NCBI GenBank assembly: GCA_002173095.1
Contig: NHBK01000005.1
Coordinates: 153,678-217,677 of the forward strand
Origin: Hyphomonadaceae bacterium TMED5
GTDB taxonomy: Bacteria; Pseudomonadota; Alphaproteobacteria; Caulobacterales; Hyphomonadaceae
DNA: 64,000 bases
Direction of reading: 5' to 3'
Shown here: positions 1 through 7,386 of the stretch, piece after piece
How positions within the stretch are numbered: the first letter of the stretch is position 1
How the letters are laid out: every line of letters begins with the position of its first letter
Notes under the pieces: generated by a model
What the model saw: only the letters and a program-made list of their open reading frames with translations
Database searches by the model: none
Told to the model about the DNA's origin: nothing
Made by a program: the position numbers and the translations under genes

Positions 1-137
1 GTCAGGCGTTCTTCCATGCGCTCAGGAAACGGGAAACGCAGATCAGGCCGATTAAGACGTACAGAGGTCAGGCGCGCGCCTTCCAGATGAGGCTGCAGGC
101 CGCGTCGTACGGTTTCGACTTCAGGTAATTCAGGCAT
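1..137 (-). CDS. mutM: Formamidopyrimidine-DNA glycosylase (Fpg), N-terminal part, cut by window edge
   Basis: Base-excision repair enzyme that removes 8-oxoguanine and ring-opened purines and nicks the abasic site. Reading the minus strand from the ATG at 137 gives a protein starting [14 protein letters not shown], the diagnostic Fpg N-terminus. Pro2, after removal of Met1, is the Schiff-base nucleophile, and Glu3 is the second catalytic residue. Only 45 codons lie in the window; the rest, including the helix-two-turn-helix and zinc finger, is off the left edge. It starts 52 bases downstream of the MBOAT gene on the same strand, so cotranscription is possible. The ribosome site (GGCGGA) is weak. 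The family is very secure. Confidence 0.95.
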   Translation of the reverse strand, partial: MPELPEVETVRRGLQPHLEGARLTSVRLNRPDLRFPFPERMEERL

Positions 138-189
138 GTCCGCCAGTTAGCCAGAAAAGCGACGCTTGAACAGCACCGCTTTGCAGACC

Positions 190-1608
190 TTAAAACTGGA
201 AATACACGAAAGGCGCTGATTTCAGCGGATAGAGCGCCAGCATAAGTGCGGCGAGGCACCCCATGCCCGCCCAGTAAAGCGAAGGCGAACGGAAGATCGG
301 TGTACGCGAAATACGTTTCAGAACATCTGTCTGGCTGAACACGCTATCGATGATAATGAGCAGCGGCACCCAGAAGGCGACCCATGGCAGGCTTGCCTCA
401 CCGCCTGCGCGCAGGCCGACAAACCCGGCCCATACAGACAGCGTGTCCGCCATGCTTTCAGCGCGGAACGGCACCCATGCGGCAAACACCATGAATACGG
501 TCAGAACCAGTCCGAACATGCCTCCCAGTGCCGGGATCAACTCCTTACCGGCGACATGCCCCATGATGAAGCGGTGCACACTCAGCGCTGCGCCATGAAG
601 CGCGCCCCAGAGCACAAAGCTCCAGGCTGCACCGTGCCAAAGGCCACCCAGCACCATGGTGATCATCAGATTGCGATAGGTCTTCACCGGGCCAAGGCGA
701 TTACCCCCCAACGGAATATAGAGATAATCGCGCAGCCAGAATGACAGCGACATATGCCAGCGACGCCAGAAAACCGCGATCGAGGTCGAGCTATACGGGT
801 CGTCAAAGTTCTTCGGAATGTAGAATCCGAACCATCGCGCTACGCCAATCGCCATCAGGGAATAGCCCGCAAAGTCGAAATAGATCTGCGTGCCGAAAGC
901 GAAGGTCGCGCCGATAACCGACGGGGTATTGTAAGCGGAAATATCGGCAAAGACCGGGTCCACAAAGGGCGCGATATTATCTGCCAGCCCCGCCTTATAG
1001 ACAAAGCCCAGAATAAAGGCCCGCGCTCCGGCCGCCACCAACCCGCCGCTAAAGGTCTTCTTGCGATCAATCTGCGGAAAGAAGCTTGCCGCCCGCACAA
1101 TCGGGCCCGCCACGAGCTGCGGGAAGAAGGCGATGTAAAAGGCGACGCGCGCAAACTGCGTCTCGACCGGCAATTGCCTGCGATAAATGTCCACCAGATA
1201 GGAAATGGCCTGAAAGATATAAAAGCTGATACCGACCGGCAGGATGATGTTCAGCGTGGGCCATGACGCATCCATGCCGATGGTCGAAAGCGCCACGCGC
1301 GCGCTTTCAGAGAAGAAGCCGAAATATTTGAATGTCGCCAGCATGACGAGCTGAAATGCGATAGCGGGCCAGAGCACCCAGAGCTGTGCGCGCTGGGACT
1401 CCTCGCGCTTCTTCATCATCAGACCTGCAAACCAGGCCACGAAAACGACAGCGCCGATAAGCGCAAGAAAGCGCACATCCCACCAGCCATAAAAGACGAT
1501 GCTGGCAAGCAGCAGCCAGTCATTGCGCCAGCTGCCGCGCATAATGCCCCAATAGACACCCAGCACGATCATCAGGAAGAGCGGGAAAATCGCTTCAGTG
1601 AAAATCAT
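190..1608 (-). CDS. MBOAT-family O-acyltransferase (AlgI/PatA-like)
   Basis: Integral membrane O-acyltransferase of 472 residues, with about ten hydrophobic segments. The MBOAT signature GGLWHGAAWSFVLWGALHG near residues 321-339 holds the two expected histidines (about 325 and 338), of which the first is the invariant catalytic one. The WRRWHMSLSFWLRDYLYIPLGG stretch (split by the family as RRWHxSL and YIPLGG) is typical of AlgI. The enzyme would pass acetyl groups across the inner membrane for acetylation of an exopolysaccharide or cell-wall sugar. Its start overlaps the stop of the SGNH partner gene by 4 bases (ATGA), so the two are translationally coupled. No alginate synthesis genes are nearby, so the polymer acted on is unknown. 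Confidence 0.9.
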   Translation of the reverse strand: MIFTEAIFPLFLMIVLGVYWGIMRGSWRNDWLLLASIVFYGWWDVRFLALIGAVVFVAWFAGLMMKKREESQRAQLWVLWPAIAFQLVMLATFKYFGFFSESARVALSTIGMDASWPTLNIILPVGISFYIFQAISYLVDIYRRQLPVETQFARVAFYIAFFPQLVAGPIVRAASFFPQIDRKKTFSGGLVAAGARAFILGFVYKAGLADNIAPFVDPVFADISAYNTPSVIGATFAFGTQIYFDFAGYSLMAIGVARWFGFYIPKNFDDPYSSTSIAVFWRRWHMSLSFWLRDYLYIPLGGNRLGPVKTYRNLMITMVLGGLWHGAAWSFVLWGALHGAALSVHRFIMGHVAGKELIPALGGMFGLVLTVFMVFAAWVPFRAESMADTLSVWAGFVGLRAGGEASLPWVAFWVPLLIIIDSVFSQTDVLKRISRTPIFRSPSLYWAGMGCLAALMLALYPLKSAPFVYFQF

Positions 1609-2684
1609 TGCAGCGCCCCCCGCGACTGAATTTCGGCGGCGAGCCAGGCTGTGTAGAGCTCTGCGCCCTCACGCAGCAAATGTTCATGGTCGAACCAGAC
1701 ATCGCCTTCCAGCTGGCTGAGAAGCATTTCATCCACGGGCGCAATGCACGGAAATTCAGAGAGTTCACCCGCACAAAGATCAGCGACATAGGCGCGATCG
1801 AGCGGTTCAAGCACGGGCGGGTAATAATATGCGATCTGGCGCACGCCCGCTTCCTGAAGACGGCGGCGTTGATCATGCCGGAAAAGACGCGCCCAGGCCG
1901 GCCCCTCTTCAGCCTGGATCACCAAAGGCTCGGTGAGCGCAGCACTGATCTCTTCAGACTGCCAGGTAAAGGTATCCCGAGGCTGGTCCTGTGGGTCAAA
2001 AGCTGGAGACGGCGCAATCTCGTCAACGGTTTCACCGGTCGAAAGAATGCCAATATTGACGAAGTTCAACAGAATATGGGCCTTCATCAGAACCCAGTCT
2101 TTCACACAGTCAGCCGTGCCATGGCACTGGCCCTGTGCGAGGCCCTTCAGCGTCCAATAGGTTGAGTTCGGGTCGAACTGCTCAATGGCGCGATCTGAGA
2201 ACTTTCCAACTTCAAACACATAGGCCGGATTGTGATCGTAAAGATCAGATACTTCCAGGAATACGGCATCCGGCGCCATGCCGGTCATATGCATAAACTG
2301 CCAAAGATGGGCATCACGCTCCTGAAGGCTCGCGCCTTCCAGCGAAAGGTTGATCACGCGATGCGGATAGCCTTCCGCTCGCAGGCGCCGCGTCAGCGCC
2401 TCGTCATCAATGCCGTTGCGCGTATAGCTCGCGCCGACAAAGACAGCGAAAGGCGTGTCTGGCTCCTCGCGCACTTGCTGGGCGGCATAGGCAACGAAGC
2501 GATCATAATCTGTGGGGCGGGTAATGTCGGCGCTCTGCGTCGCAATGCGTATCGCGAAGGTGCACACCAGAAGGGACGCGGTGAACCATAAGAGACCGGG
2601 AAAAAAGCGCGATTTCGCCGGAGCACGGAACAGGCGCGCCAGCACAAGTGCCAGAATGGCTGCGAGCAACGCAATCCAGTGCAT
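1605..2684 (-). CDS. Membrane-anchored SGNH-fold protein, acetylation partner of the MBOAT enzyme
   Basis: A 359-residue protein with two hydrophobic segments in the first 50 residues and then a periplasmic domain. It shows the SGNH/GDSL arrangement: VGASYTRN with Ser at about 86 as candidate nucleophile, and WFDHEHL near the C-terminus with Asp332 and His335 as the candidate D-x-x-H dyad. In AlgI-AlgX and PatA-PatB type systems an SGNH protein completes the transfer of acetyl groups to a periplasmic polymer. It is directly upstream of, and overlapping, the MBOAT gene. The exact family (AlgJ/AlgX, DltD-like or other) cannot be told by eye; the SGNH assignment and the pairing are well supported. 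Confidence 0.75.
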   Translation of the reverse strand: MHWIALLAAILALVLARLFRAPAKSRFFPGLLWFTASLLVCTFAIRIATQSADITRPTDYDRFVAYAAQQVREEPDTPFAVFVGASYTRNGIDDEALTRRLRAEGYPHRVINLSLEGASLQERDAHLWQFMHMTGMAPDAVFLEVSDLYDHNPAYVFEVGKFSDRAIEQFDPNSTYWTLKGLAQGQCHGTADCVKDWVLMKAHILLNFVNIGILSTGETVDEIAPSPAFDPQDQPRDTFTWQSEEISAALTEPLVIQAEEGPAWARLFRHDQRRRLQEAGVRQIAYYYPPVLEPLDRAYVADLCAGELSEFPCIAPVDEMLLSQLEGDVWFDHEHLLREGAELYTAWLAAEIQSRGALQ

Positions 2685-2889
2685 AGTTCCGAAAACACCC
2701 CACTACCGAAATCTTCAGCGCGCAAACTGTCGGAAAAAAACTGAATTCACGTGTCCCTTGAGGTTCAAACTCATTCGAGCCTGTTAACTTTCGGGTAGCA
2801 AAGGCCTTGCCACACCTGAAAACGGGCAGAATTCACGCCTTCAGCCCGCTGCATTCAAAATTTGATAGGAATCTGGTGGTATTTGGTAT

Positions 2890-2917
2890 TTGAAATCTGC
2901 TCGGGATTGGGTATATG
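2890..2917 (+). promoter_or_regulatory. Likely sigma-70 promoter of tRNA-Thr
   Basis: TTGAAA at 2890-2895 and TATATG at 2912-2917 are separated by 16 bases, with the tRNA 5' end 18 bases further on at 2935. This is a good -35/-10 pair for a stable-RNA gene. It is an inference from sequence only. Confidence 0.5.
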
Positions 2918-2934
2918 CCCGTTTCCTCTGGTGT

Positions 2935-3010
2935 GCCGCTTTAGCTCAGCTGGTAGAGCATCGCATTCGTAATGCGGGGGTCAGGTGTTCAAGTCACCTA
3001 AGCGGCACCA
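2935..3010 (+). tRNA. tRNA-Thr, anticodon CGT
   Basis: Cloverleaf is complete. The acceptor arm GCCGCTT (2935-2941) pairs with AAGCGGC (3000-3006), the discriminator base is A3007, and CCA is encoded at 3008-3010. The D arm is GCTC...GAGC-like. The anticodon stem is TCGCA/TGCGG with loop TTCGTAA (2966-2972) and anticodon CGT at 2968-2970, which reads ACG. The T arm has TTCAAGT. It stands alone, not in a tRNA cluster. A palindromic element begins at the very last base of the CCA end. Confidence 0.97.
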
Positions 3011-3070
3011 TTCATCTCCATTTTGCTTCGCAAAAATTTTTGATCCAGTGGATCAAAAATAGAGATGAAT
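3010..3070. repeat. 61-bp cloverleaf-like palindromic element abutting the tRNA 3' end
   Basis: Three nested perfect stems are visible. The outer stem ATTCATCTC (3010-3018) pairs with GAGATGAAT (3062-3070). The first inner hairpin is TTTTGC-TTC-GCAAAA (3021-3035). The second is an 11-bp stem ATTTTTGATCC (3036-3046) with GGATCAAAAAT (3050-3060) around the loop AGT. The whole folds as a three-way junction. It is not a normal rho-independent terminator, because no T-run follows a GC-rich stem. It could be a dispersed palindromic repeat, a tRNA 3'-processing or termination structure, or an integration scar. Confidence 0.6.
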
Positions 3071-3076
3071 TATGTT

Positions 3077-3204
3077 TGCTTTGCCTCACGCCGCACAGCG
3101 GCTCCGACAGGCGGGCGAAGCCCGACGGCAGGTCTCCCGCTGTATGGATTTGAGCACAATTAAATGATCGCCCGCACTGGCTGCGCCAGCGCGATGGATC
3201 GCGC
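3077..3204. repeat. Cluster of GC-rich inverted repeats between tRNA-Thr and the first orphan gene
   Basis: Several hairpins follow each other. CAGCGG near 3097 pairs with CCGCTG before 3143, enclosing CGGGC-GAA-GCCCG. Then come CTGGC-TGC-GCCAG (3177-3189) and the perfect palindrome GCGCGAT-GG-ATCGCGC (3089+100 to 3204, i.e. 3189-3204). No open reading frame of note is present. It looks like repeat or attachment-type DNA rather than coding sequence; function unknown. Confidence 0.45.
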
Positions 3205-3218
3205 TCAAGGCTGGGGTC

Positions 3219-3707
3219 TCATGCCTCAGGCAGGGTATATTTTCTGGAGCGGTTTTCTATATACCATTTGGGCGATCTGGCCTCGGCGAAGGCATTGAGC
3301 GCTTCAAGGTGAGTTTGTAGATTTACGTGCCGGTTGCCGGCCGGAAAATGAATGCAGAAACACCCTTCGGCGACATGGTCTATAGGATATCGCGCGCCAT
3401 CAAGCTCTACATATCCACCGCGCCCTTCATGAACGACAGTAATGACCTGCGCGGCTTTCTGCCGCTCGAGCGACCACCAATAGATAACATCACGAAAGTC
3501 AGTTCTGGCCGCCTCAACAAGGCGGATCAGCTCTTCAGCATCGCCCTGACTTAAGTTCAGTATCGCGTCGATTGCATTGTCGAGATTGGATTGTGAGTCC
3601 ATGGCGTGCGCGGGGGTGAGGTTATCCAATGCTGCGATCACGTTCGGCAGATCAGCCTCGGCGAAATCCGCGCGAAGCCTGTTCAAATGCGTAAGGGCAA
3701 GGCTCAT
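3219..3707 (-). CDS. Hypothetical protein, 162 residues
   Basis: I do not recognise this gene. It is mostly helical in the N-terminal half, acidic, and without a signal peptide or membrane segment, so it is probably cytoplasmic. The C-terminal half has a compact patch with VELDGARYPIDHV, CFCIHFPAGN and PKWYIENRSRKY, suggesting a small folded alpha/beta domain. The start at 3707 is supported by a GAGG ribosome site about 9 bases upstream. Codon use resembles its neighbours. It lies 9-bp-inverted-repeat-adjacent (3743-3787) in the run of orphan genes behind tRNA-Thr. Confidence 0.6.
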   Translation of the reverse strand: MSLALTHLNRLRADFAEADLPNVIAALDNLTPAHAMDSQSNLDNAIDAILNLSQGDAEELIRLVEAARTDFRDVIYWWSLERQKAAQVITVVHEGRGGYVELDGARYPIDHVAEGCFCIHFPAGNRHVNLQTHLEALNAFAEARSPKWYIENRSRKYTLPEA

Positions 3708-3742
3708 AGGAAAACCTCAGAGATAATCATAACCTATACCCC

Positions 3743-3787
3743 TTGTCGGGTGAGCAAGCTGACAGCCCAAGACTTTTGACCCGACAA
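3743..3787. repeat. Perfect 9-bp inverted repeat between two orphan genes
   Basis: TTGTCGGGT (3743-3751) and ACCCGACAA (3779-3787) are perfect inverted copies with 27 bases between them. They lie upstream of the 162-residue gene and just past the stop of the 104-residue gene, both on the minus strand. The repeat could be an operator, a 5'-UTR stem, or a weak terminator. Confidence 0.45.
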
Positions 3788-3813
3788 CGCGCGTTCTGTT
3801 CACGGCTTCGGCC

Positions 3814-4128
3814 TCAAGCGCTCGCAAAAACGCTACTGAACGCAATAAAGAGCGCAGTCACCATGTTGGTCGTCATGCCTTTCGGGCGGCTGACTTTCCA
3901 GTGCCCGACACTTGCCGACAGCGTATCGCGAAAAGCCATGACACGATAAGCTATCGCCTTTTCGACATGCGTTTTGCCTTCGTAATAGTCCGACATCACC
4001 TCCAGCGCAGACAGGAAGCGCTGCAGGCGTTCTGTCTCCACATCGTCACTCATGCGAAAACGAAATAACAGGCCATCATCGGCATCATATTCATGATTGA
4101 ACAGCGCAAGGGCATCTTCAGCGGTCAT
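3814..4128 (-). CDS. Hypothetical protein, 104 residues
   Basis: Unrecognised small protein. I place the start at the ATG at 4128; a TTG three codons earlier (4137) is the alternative, and neither has a good ribosome site. The N-terminal half is acidic (NHEYDADDGLLFRF). The middle is a predicted helix with SALEVMSDYYEGKTHVEKAIAYR split over two turns. The C-terminus is hydrophobic (TNMVTALFIAFSSVFASA), which could be a tail anchor or a buried helix. It is divergently placed from the 33/107-residue pair that starts at 4236, so the two sides may share a control region. Confidence 0.5.
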   Translation of the reverse strand: MTAEDALALFNHEYDADDGLLFRFRMSDDVETERLQRFLSALEVMSDYYEGKTHVEKAIAYRVMAFRDTLSASVGHWKVSRPKGMTTNMVTALFIAFSSVFASA

Positions 4129-4235
4129 GGTCTGCAACTTATTAAAGAAATCATTGGTCCGCTCGCGATATCATGTGCATTACTCAGCCGCATGAAACCC
4201 AGAATTGTCAAATGCTTACGTAGGTCTCTGCGGTT

Positions 4236-4337
4236 ATGACGACGATTTACGATCTTGCTACGGCACTGAAGTCGGACCCGCAGCAGATAGCCGATACACA
4301 GGCGCTCACGCTAGATACGTTACCAGCGATCAAATGA
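4236..4337 (+). CDS. Possible 33-residue small protein, coupled to the next gene
   Basis: A short frame beginning MTTIYDLATALKSDP and ending LDTLPAIK. Its TGA overlaps the ATG of the next gene (ATGA at 4334-4337), the usual mark of translational coupling. An in-frame stop at 4221 rules out a longer upstream form. The only ribosome site candidate is a weak AGG 11 bases before the ATG. It may be a real small partner protein or a leader peptide for the 107-residue gene. No family recognised. Confidence 0.4.
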   Translation: MTTIYDLATALKSDPQQIADTQALTLDTLPAIK

Positions 4338-4657
4338 GTAAGACACTGACCATTCAGATCACACGTGACAGTGTCAGCGCAGGCGATGATATTCATGCGC
4401 CGCACACCATGACTTTACGCGCAAGGCCTGACGATACGCTTGCCGTAGTCGTATCGCGTCTTTACGACCGCTATATTCCGAGGGTCGCTGGATCAGGACA
4501 CTTCTGGGTCGCTAAAACCGCAGGGCAGACAATTGCCCACTCTGAAGGTAACGCCAACACGCCGCACTTCACAGGGTTTGCGGAGCGTCGGCTTGAGGAC
4601 CTGAAAAAGGAAGCCACTCTGGCTATCCACCTGACCTACCACCCAGCATCCTGGTGA
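4334..4657 (+). CDS. Hypothetical protein, 107 residues
   Basis: Unrecognised. The N-terminus reads MSKTLTIQITRDSVSAGDD, with alternating hydrophobic residues suggesting a beta-strand start, followed by TLRARPDDTLAVVVSRLYDRYIP, reminiscent of small beta-grasp or ubiquitin-like layouts, though this is only an impression. An in-frame start at 4205 would add 43 residues, but I prefer 4334 because the preceding 33-codon frame overlaps it by ATGA. The protein has no signal peptide. A small hairpin (4671-4685) follows the stop. Confidence 0.55.
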   Translation: MSKTLTIQITRDSVSAGDDIHAPHTMTLRARPDDTLAVVVSRLYDRYIPRVAGSGHFWVAKTAGQTIAHSEGNANTPHFTGFAERRLEDLKKEATLAIHLTYHPASW

Positions 4658-4755
4658 AATGGAGATTGAGGCTCGATATCCGAGCAACGTCATCCTGTCA
4701 CATTGAAACCAGGCGATGCCGGGCACAGATAGAGGGCTGATCAGGAGACCTCATC

Positions 4756-5214
4756 GTGACGGAAAAACGCCAGCGCTCAGCCGAAGAGCGTATCGCTGAC
4801 AAGCAAGCCGAAGCCGCAGCTATGGGCGTCGATGAGGCATATGTCTCACATTTGGTGGATGAGTTTTACAACCGCGTCCGCGCGAACGAACAGCTTGGCC
4901 CCATCTTCGAAGGCGCAATTGGCGACCATTGGGCGCCGCATCTTTCTACCATGAAGGACTTCTGGTCCAGCATGGTGCTGAGCACCGGGCGTTATGATGG
5001 CCGCCCTCTGCCCAAACATATGAAACTGGAAGGCCTGACGCCCCAGCATTTCGAAACTTGGCTGGAGCTGTTCTATCAGACTTTAAAAGACACCGCCCCC
5101 AGCCAGGAGGCTGAGGACTGGTTTATTGATCGCGCCGTGCGCATCGCCAAAAGCTTTCAGCTATCGCTATTCTACCGTCCGGAACTGCGCGGCGGCGTGG
5201 TAGATGTCGGCTAG
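4756..5214 (+). CDS. Group III truncated haemoglobin
   Basis: Small cytoplasmic haem protein of 152 residues with the 2-over-2 globin fold. The block MKDFWSSMVLSTGRYDGRP followed by LPKHMKLEGLTPQHFETWL is typical of group III truncated globins; the proximal haem histidine is expected in the PQHFETW helix. The family is tied to nitric-oxide, peroxide or oxygen chemistry, and the substrate here is not known. The start is GTG at 4756 with a CAGGAGA ribosome site 8 bases upstream. Its stop interlocks with that of the convergent glutaredoxin gene (shared bases 5211-5214), leaving no room for a terminator. Confidence 0.92.
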   Translation: MTEKRQRSAEERIADKQAEAAAMGVDEAYVSHLVDEFYNRVRANEQLGPIFEGAIGDHWAPHLSTMKDFWSSMVLSTGRYDGRPLPKHMKLEGLTPQHFETWLELFYQTLKDTAPSQEAEDWFIDRAVRIAKSFQLSLFYRPELRGGVVDVG

Positions 5215-5957
5215 AGGAACAGCTTCACCAGCATCCAGATGGCCATCGCCATCATCATGATATTCTCAGTCAGCGAAACAAAGCCGAGCGGCACATTGCT
5301 ATTGCCGCCAACGCACGCGCATTTGAGCTCGCGCTTATCGACATAGACCGCCTTATAGACAGAGACAGCACCAATCGTGCCGATCACCAGCGCAACCGGC
5401 GCAGCAATGATGGTCGCAAAACCGGCGAGCATTAAAACGCCGGCCCAACCTTCTGCGAATGGATAAATATAGGCATAGGGCACCCATTTTCGCGCCAGCA
5501 GATCATAGCCCAGAAACTGGCCAGAAAAGCTCGCCAGATCCTGCAGTTTCTGGATCGCCAGCACACACATGGAAATGGCGATGAAATGCTCAATCAGACG
5601 CACACCGATCACAGGCCCCGGCAATAACCAACCGAGCGCAACCGCCATCAGAAAGGTCATTGAGAAGATCGCGATAATCGGCCGATATGTTGTTTCACCG
5701 GGTTTCTGACGATGCAGGCCGAACTGGTCACGCAGATCATCATACCCACCAATGCGCACATCATTGATGAAGGTCTGCGGCGTTGTCTTCACGCCGTGCT
5801 TTTCCTTAAACGCGTCCGTTTCTTCCCGCGTCGTCAGATGATGGTCCTCGACCTCATACCCCTGACGCTCGAGCAGGTCTTTTGACTTCAGGCCAAAAGG
5901 GCAAATGTGCCCTGGCATCACCATACGATACAGAACAGCTTTCTTCTTAGCTGACAT
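5211..5957 (-). CDS. Glutaredoxin domain fused to a MauE/DoxX-type membrane domain
   Basis: A 248-residue fusion. Residues 1-80 form a glutaredoxin: CPFG motif at 19-22 (one cysteine, monothiol type), the TTPQTFI cis-proline segment and GGYDDL before the final helix. The rest has four hydrophobic segments, as in MauE/DoxX redox-associated membrane proteins, with a CACVGG motif between the third and fourth. Such proteins move thiol electrons across or along the inner membrane. It reads in the same direction as the DUF305 and cop genes upstream (25-base gap), suggesting a role in keeping envelope thiols or copper sites in the right redox state. That role is inferred. Confidence 0.85.
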   Translation of the reverse strand: MSAKKKAVLYRMVMPGHICPFGLKSKDLLERQGYEVEDHHLTTREETDAFKEKHGVKTTPQTFINDVRIGGYDDLRDQFGLHRQKPGETTYRPIIAIFSMTFLMAVALGWLLPGPVIGVRLIEHFIAISMCVLAIQKLQDLASFSGQFLGYDLLARKWVPYAYIYPFAEGWAGVLMLAGFATIIAAPVALVIGTIGAVSVYKAVYVDKRELKCACVGGNSNVPLGFVSLTENIMMMAMAIWMLVKLFL

Positions 5958-5982
5958 TTTACTCTATGCTCCCCCAATCAGT

Positions 5983-6552
5983 TTAATTGGATTCAAGTGA
6001 AAAATCAGGAACGGCTCGCGCCTCTGCTTCTGCCTGGTCTGTCGCGACACCGTTTTCTTCAATGTCGTTGATCAGCCATTCCATCTCTGCAATTTCCCGG
6101 ACCTGCGCATCAATGATCCCGTCTGCCAGCTCGCGAACCCGCACGTCTTCAATGCCCGCGCGCTCACTCGTGAGAATGGCAATGGAGTGATGTGGAATCA
6201 TGCCCCTCATATAGGCCTCGTCATCGACAAGGGCCTGAGACCGGACCAACCAGACAGCCAACAGGAAAACAATCGTCGCACCTGCCAGAATTCCAATATT
6301 CAGAGTCTTGTTGCGATACATGCCCAACATGAAAAGCAACATGACGACCGTCATCGTGCACCCCATAATCAGGGTCATATAGAAGCGCGTCTCACTCCAG
6401 TGAATGTGTTCGACAGCATAGGTATTGAGGTACATTGAGATGTACATCACCACCATGCTGACCGCGATCATGATAGCAAATCGGAGATAAGTCTTCAGAT
6501 TGCCATCGGATGAATGTTCGTGGCTCATGGACATGATATTCCAACGAGCCAC
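5983..6552 (-). CDS. DUF305-family membrane protein
   Basis: A 189-residue protein with three hydrophobic segments in the first 110 residues, and a DUF305 domain with the hallmark MRGMIPHHSIAI followed by helices rich in acidic residues. DUF305 proteins have a ferritin-like four-helix fold and often sit beside copper-resistance genes. The His-His and Met residues of the motif are candidate metal ligands. The chosen start is GTG at 6552, which has GAAGG four bases upstream; an ATG six codons later is the alternative. It follows copB by 15 bases and belongs to the same transcript. Confidence 0.85.
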   Translation of the reverse strand: MARWNIMSMSHEHSSDGNLKTYLRFAIMIAVSMVVMYISMYLNTYAVEHIHWSETRFYMTLIMGCTMTVVMLLFMLGMYRNKTLNIGILAGATIVFLLAVWLVRSQALVDDEAYMRGMIPHHSIAILTSERAGIEDVRVRELADGIIDAQVREIAEMEWLINDIEENGVATDQAEAEARAVPDFSLESN

Positions 6553-6567
6553 GAAACCTTCAGTTCC

Positions 6568-7386
6568 CTAGAACCAGGCTGAGAAACCGACCAGCACGAC
6601 CACATCATCGGTCGTCTCGCCAGCCGCGCTCAGAATGTCTTCGGTTTCGCCGAAACTTCCGTGCCATTCGACACCGATATAAGGCGCAAACTCCCGGCCA
6701 TAGGCGAGACGCAGACCAGCTTCAGCACTGGTGAAGCCCTCGCCCATCATCAGTTCTGGAATTTCCTGTGCCGACCAGCCCAGTTCAACGCGCGGGATCA
6801 GCTCCAGCTTTTGGGTGAGCATGAATTCATACTCCACCTCAACATCCGCAGTCAGATCACCATCTTCGCTGAAAAAGGCTGCACCATCGACTTCAAACCG
6901 GTAAGGCGCCATGCCCTGAAACCCGGCGACCGCATGGGCCAGGCCGTTTGGCTCAAAGTCATAGCGAATGCCGGTCTGGAAATCCCAGTAGGGTGAAATC
7001 GCACGGGACCAGAGCGCCTGCACTTCGAACTCTTCCAATTCGGAATGGTCTAAATTGTACTCACCTTCCGTTTTGAACCAGAGCTTATTGATGTCACCGC
7101 CATACCAGAGGTCTGCATCAAATACGCCGACGGCCTCATCTTCGCCCAGCTGATATTCAAACCGGTCGATATTGACGCCAATCATGCTGGCTGACCCGTG
7201 GTGATGCAAAAGCATATTCCGGGATTCTGCCATCTCTTCAGCGCCCCAGACCTCATCAGCCTGAGACCATGGCGGCGGGGCATCAGATGCACCATTGTGC
7301 CCGTCATGCTGTGCGTAAGCCGGAGCAGTGATCAGGCCGCCCGCCAGCGTAGTTCCTGCTATGAGTTTGATCAGTTCCTGTCTCAT
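6568..7386 (-). CDS. copB: Copper resistance outer-membrane protein CopB
   Basis: A 272-residue secreted protein. Its signal peptide ends at about AYAQ (residue 25), followed by a short His-rich stretch (QHDGHNG) and a beta-barrel domain that ends in Phe (SAWF), as expected for an outer-membrane barrel. The barrel contains the CopB-typical NKLWFKTEGEYN and GIRYDFEPNGLAHA. It works with CopA in holding or moving periplasmic copper. The start overlaps the copA stop by 4 bases. It is slightly short of the longest CopB proteins because the Met/His-rich N-terminal part is small here; that load is carried by CopA. Confidence 0.93.
   Translation of the reverse strand: MRQELIKLIAGTTLAGGLITAPAYAQHDGHNGASDAPPPWSQADEVWGAEEMAESRNMLLHHHGSASMIGVNIDRFEYQLGEDEAVGVFDADLWYGGDINKLWFKTEGEYNLDHSELEEFEVQALWSRAISPYWDFQTGIRYDFEPNGLAHAVAGFQGMAPYRFEVDGAAFFSEDGDLTADVEVEYEFMLTQKLELIPRVELGWSAQEIPELMMGEGFTSAEAGLRLAYGREFAPYIGVEWHGSFGETEDILSAAGETTDDVVVLVGFSAWF

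Noticed and set aside
754..1266. 170-codon frame on the plus strand opposite the MBOAT gene
   Set aside because: It is antisense to clear MBOAT motifs, has no ribosome site and an arginine-rich, unnatural composition.
2890..3153. 87-codon frame through the tRNA region
   Set aside because: It reads straight through tRNA-Thr and the palindromes.
4236..4657. Firm call as a toxin-antitoxin system
   Set aside because: Only the overlap supports it; neither protein resembles a known toxin or antitoxin.
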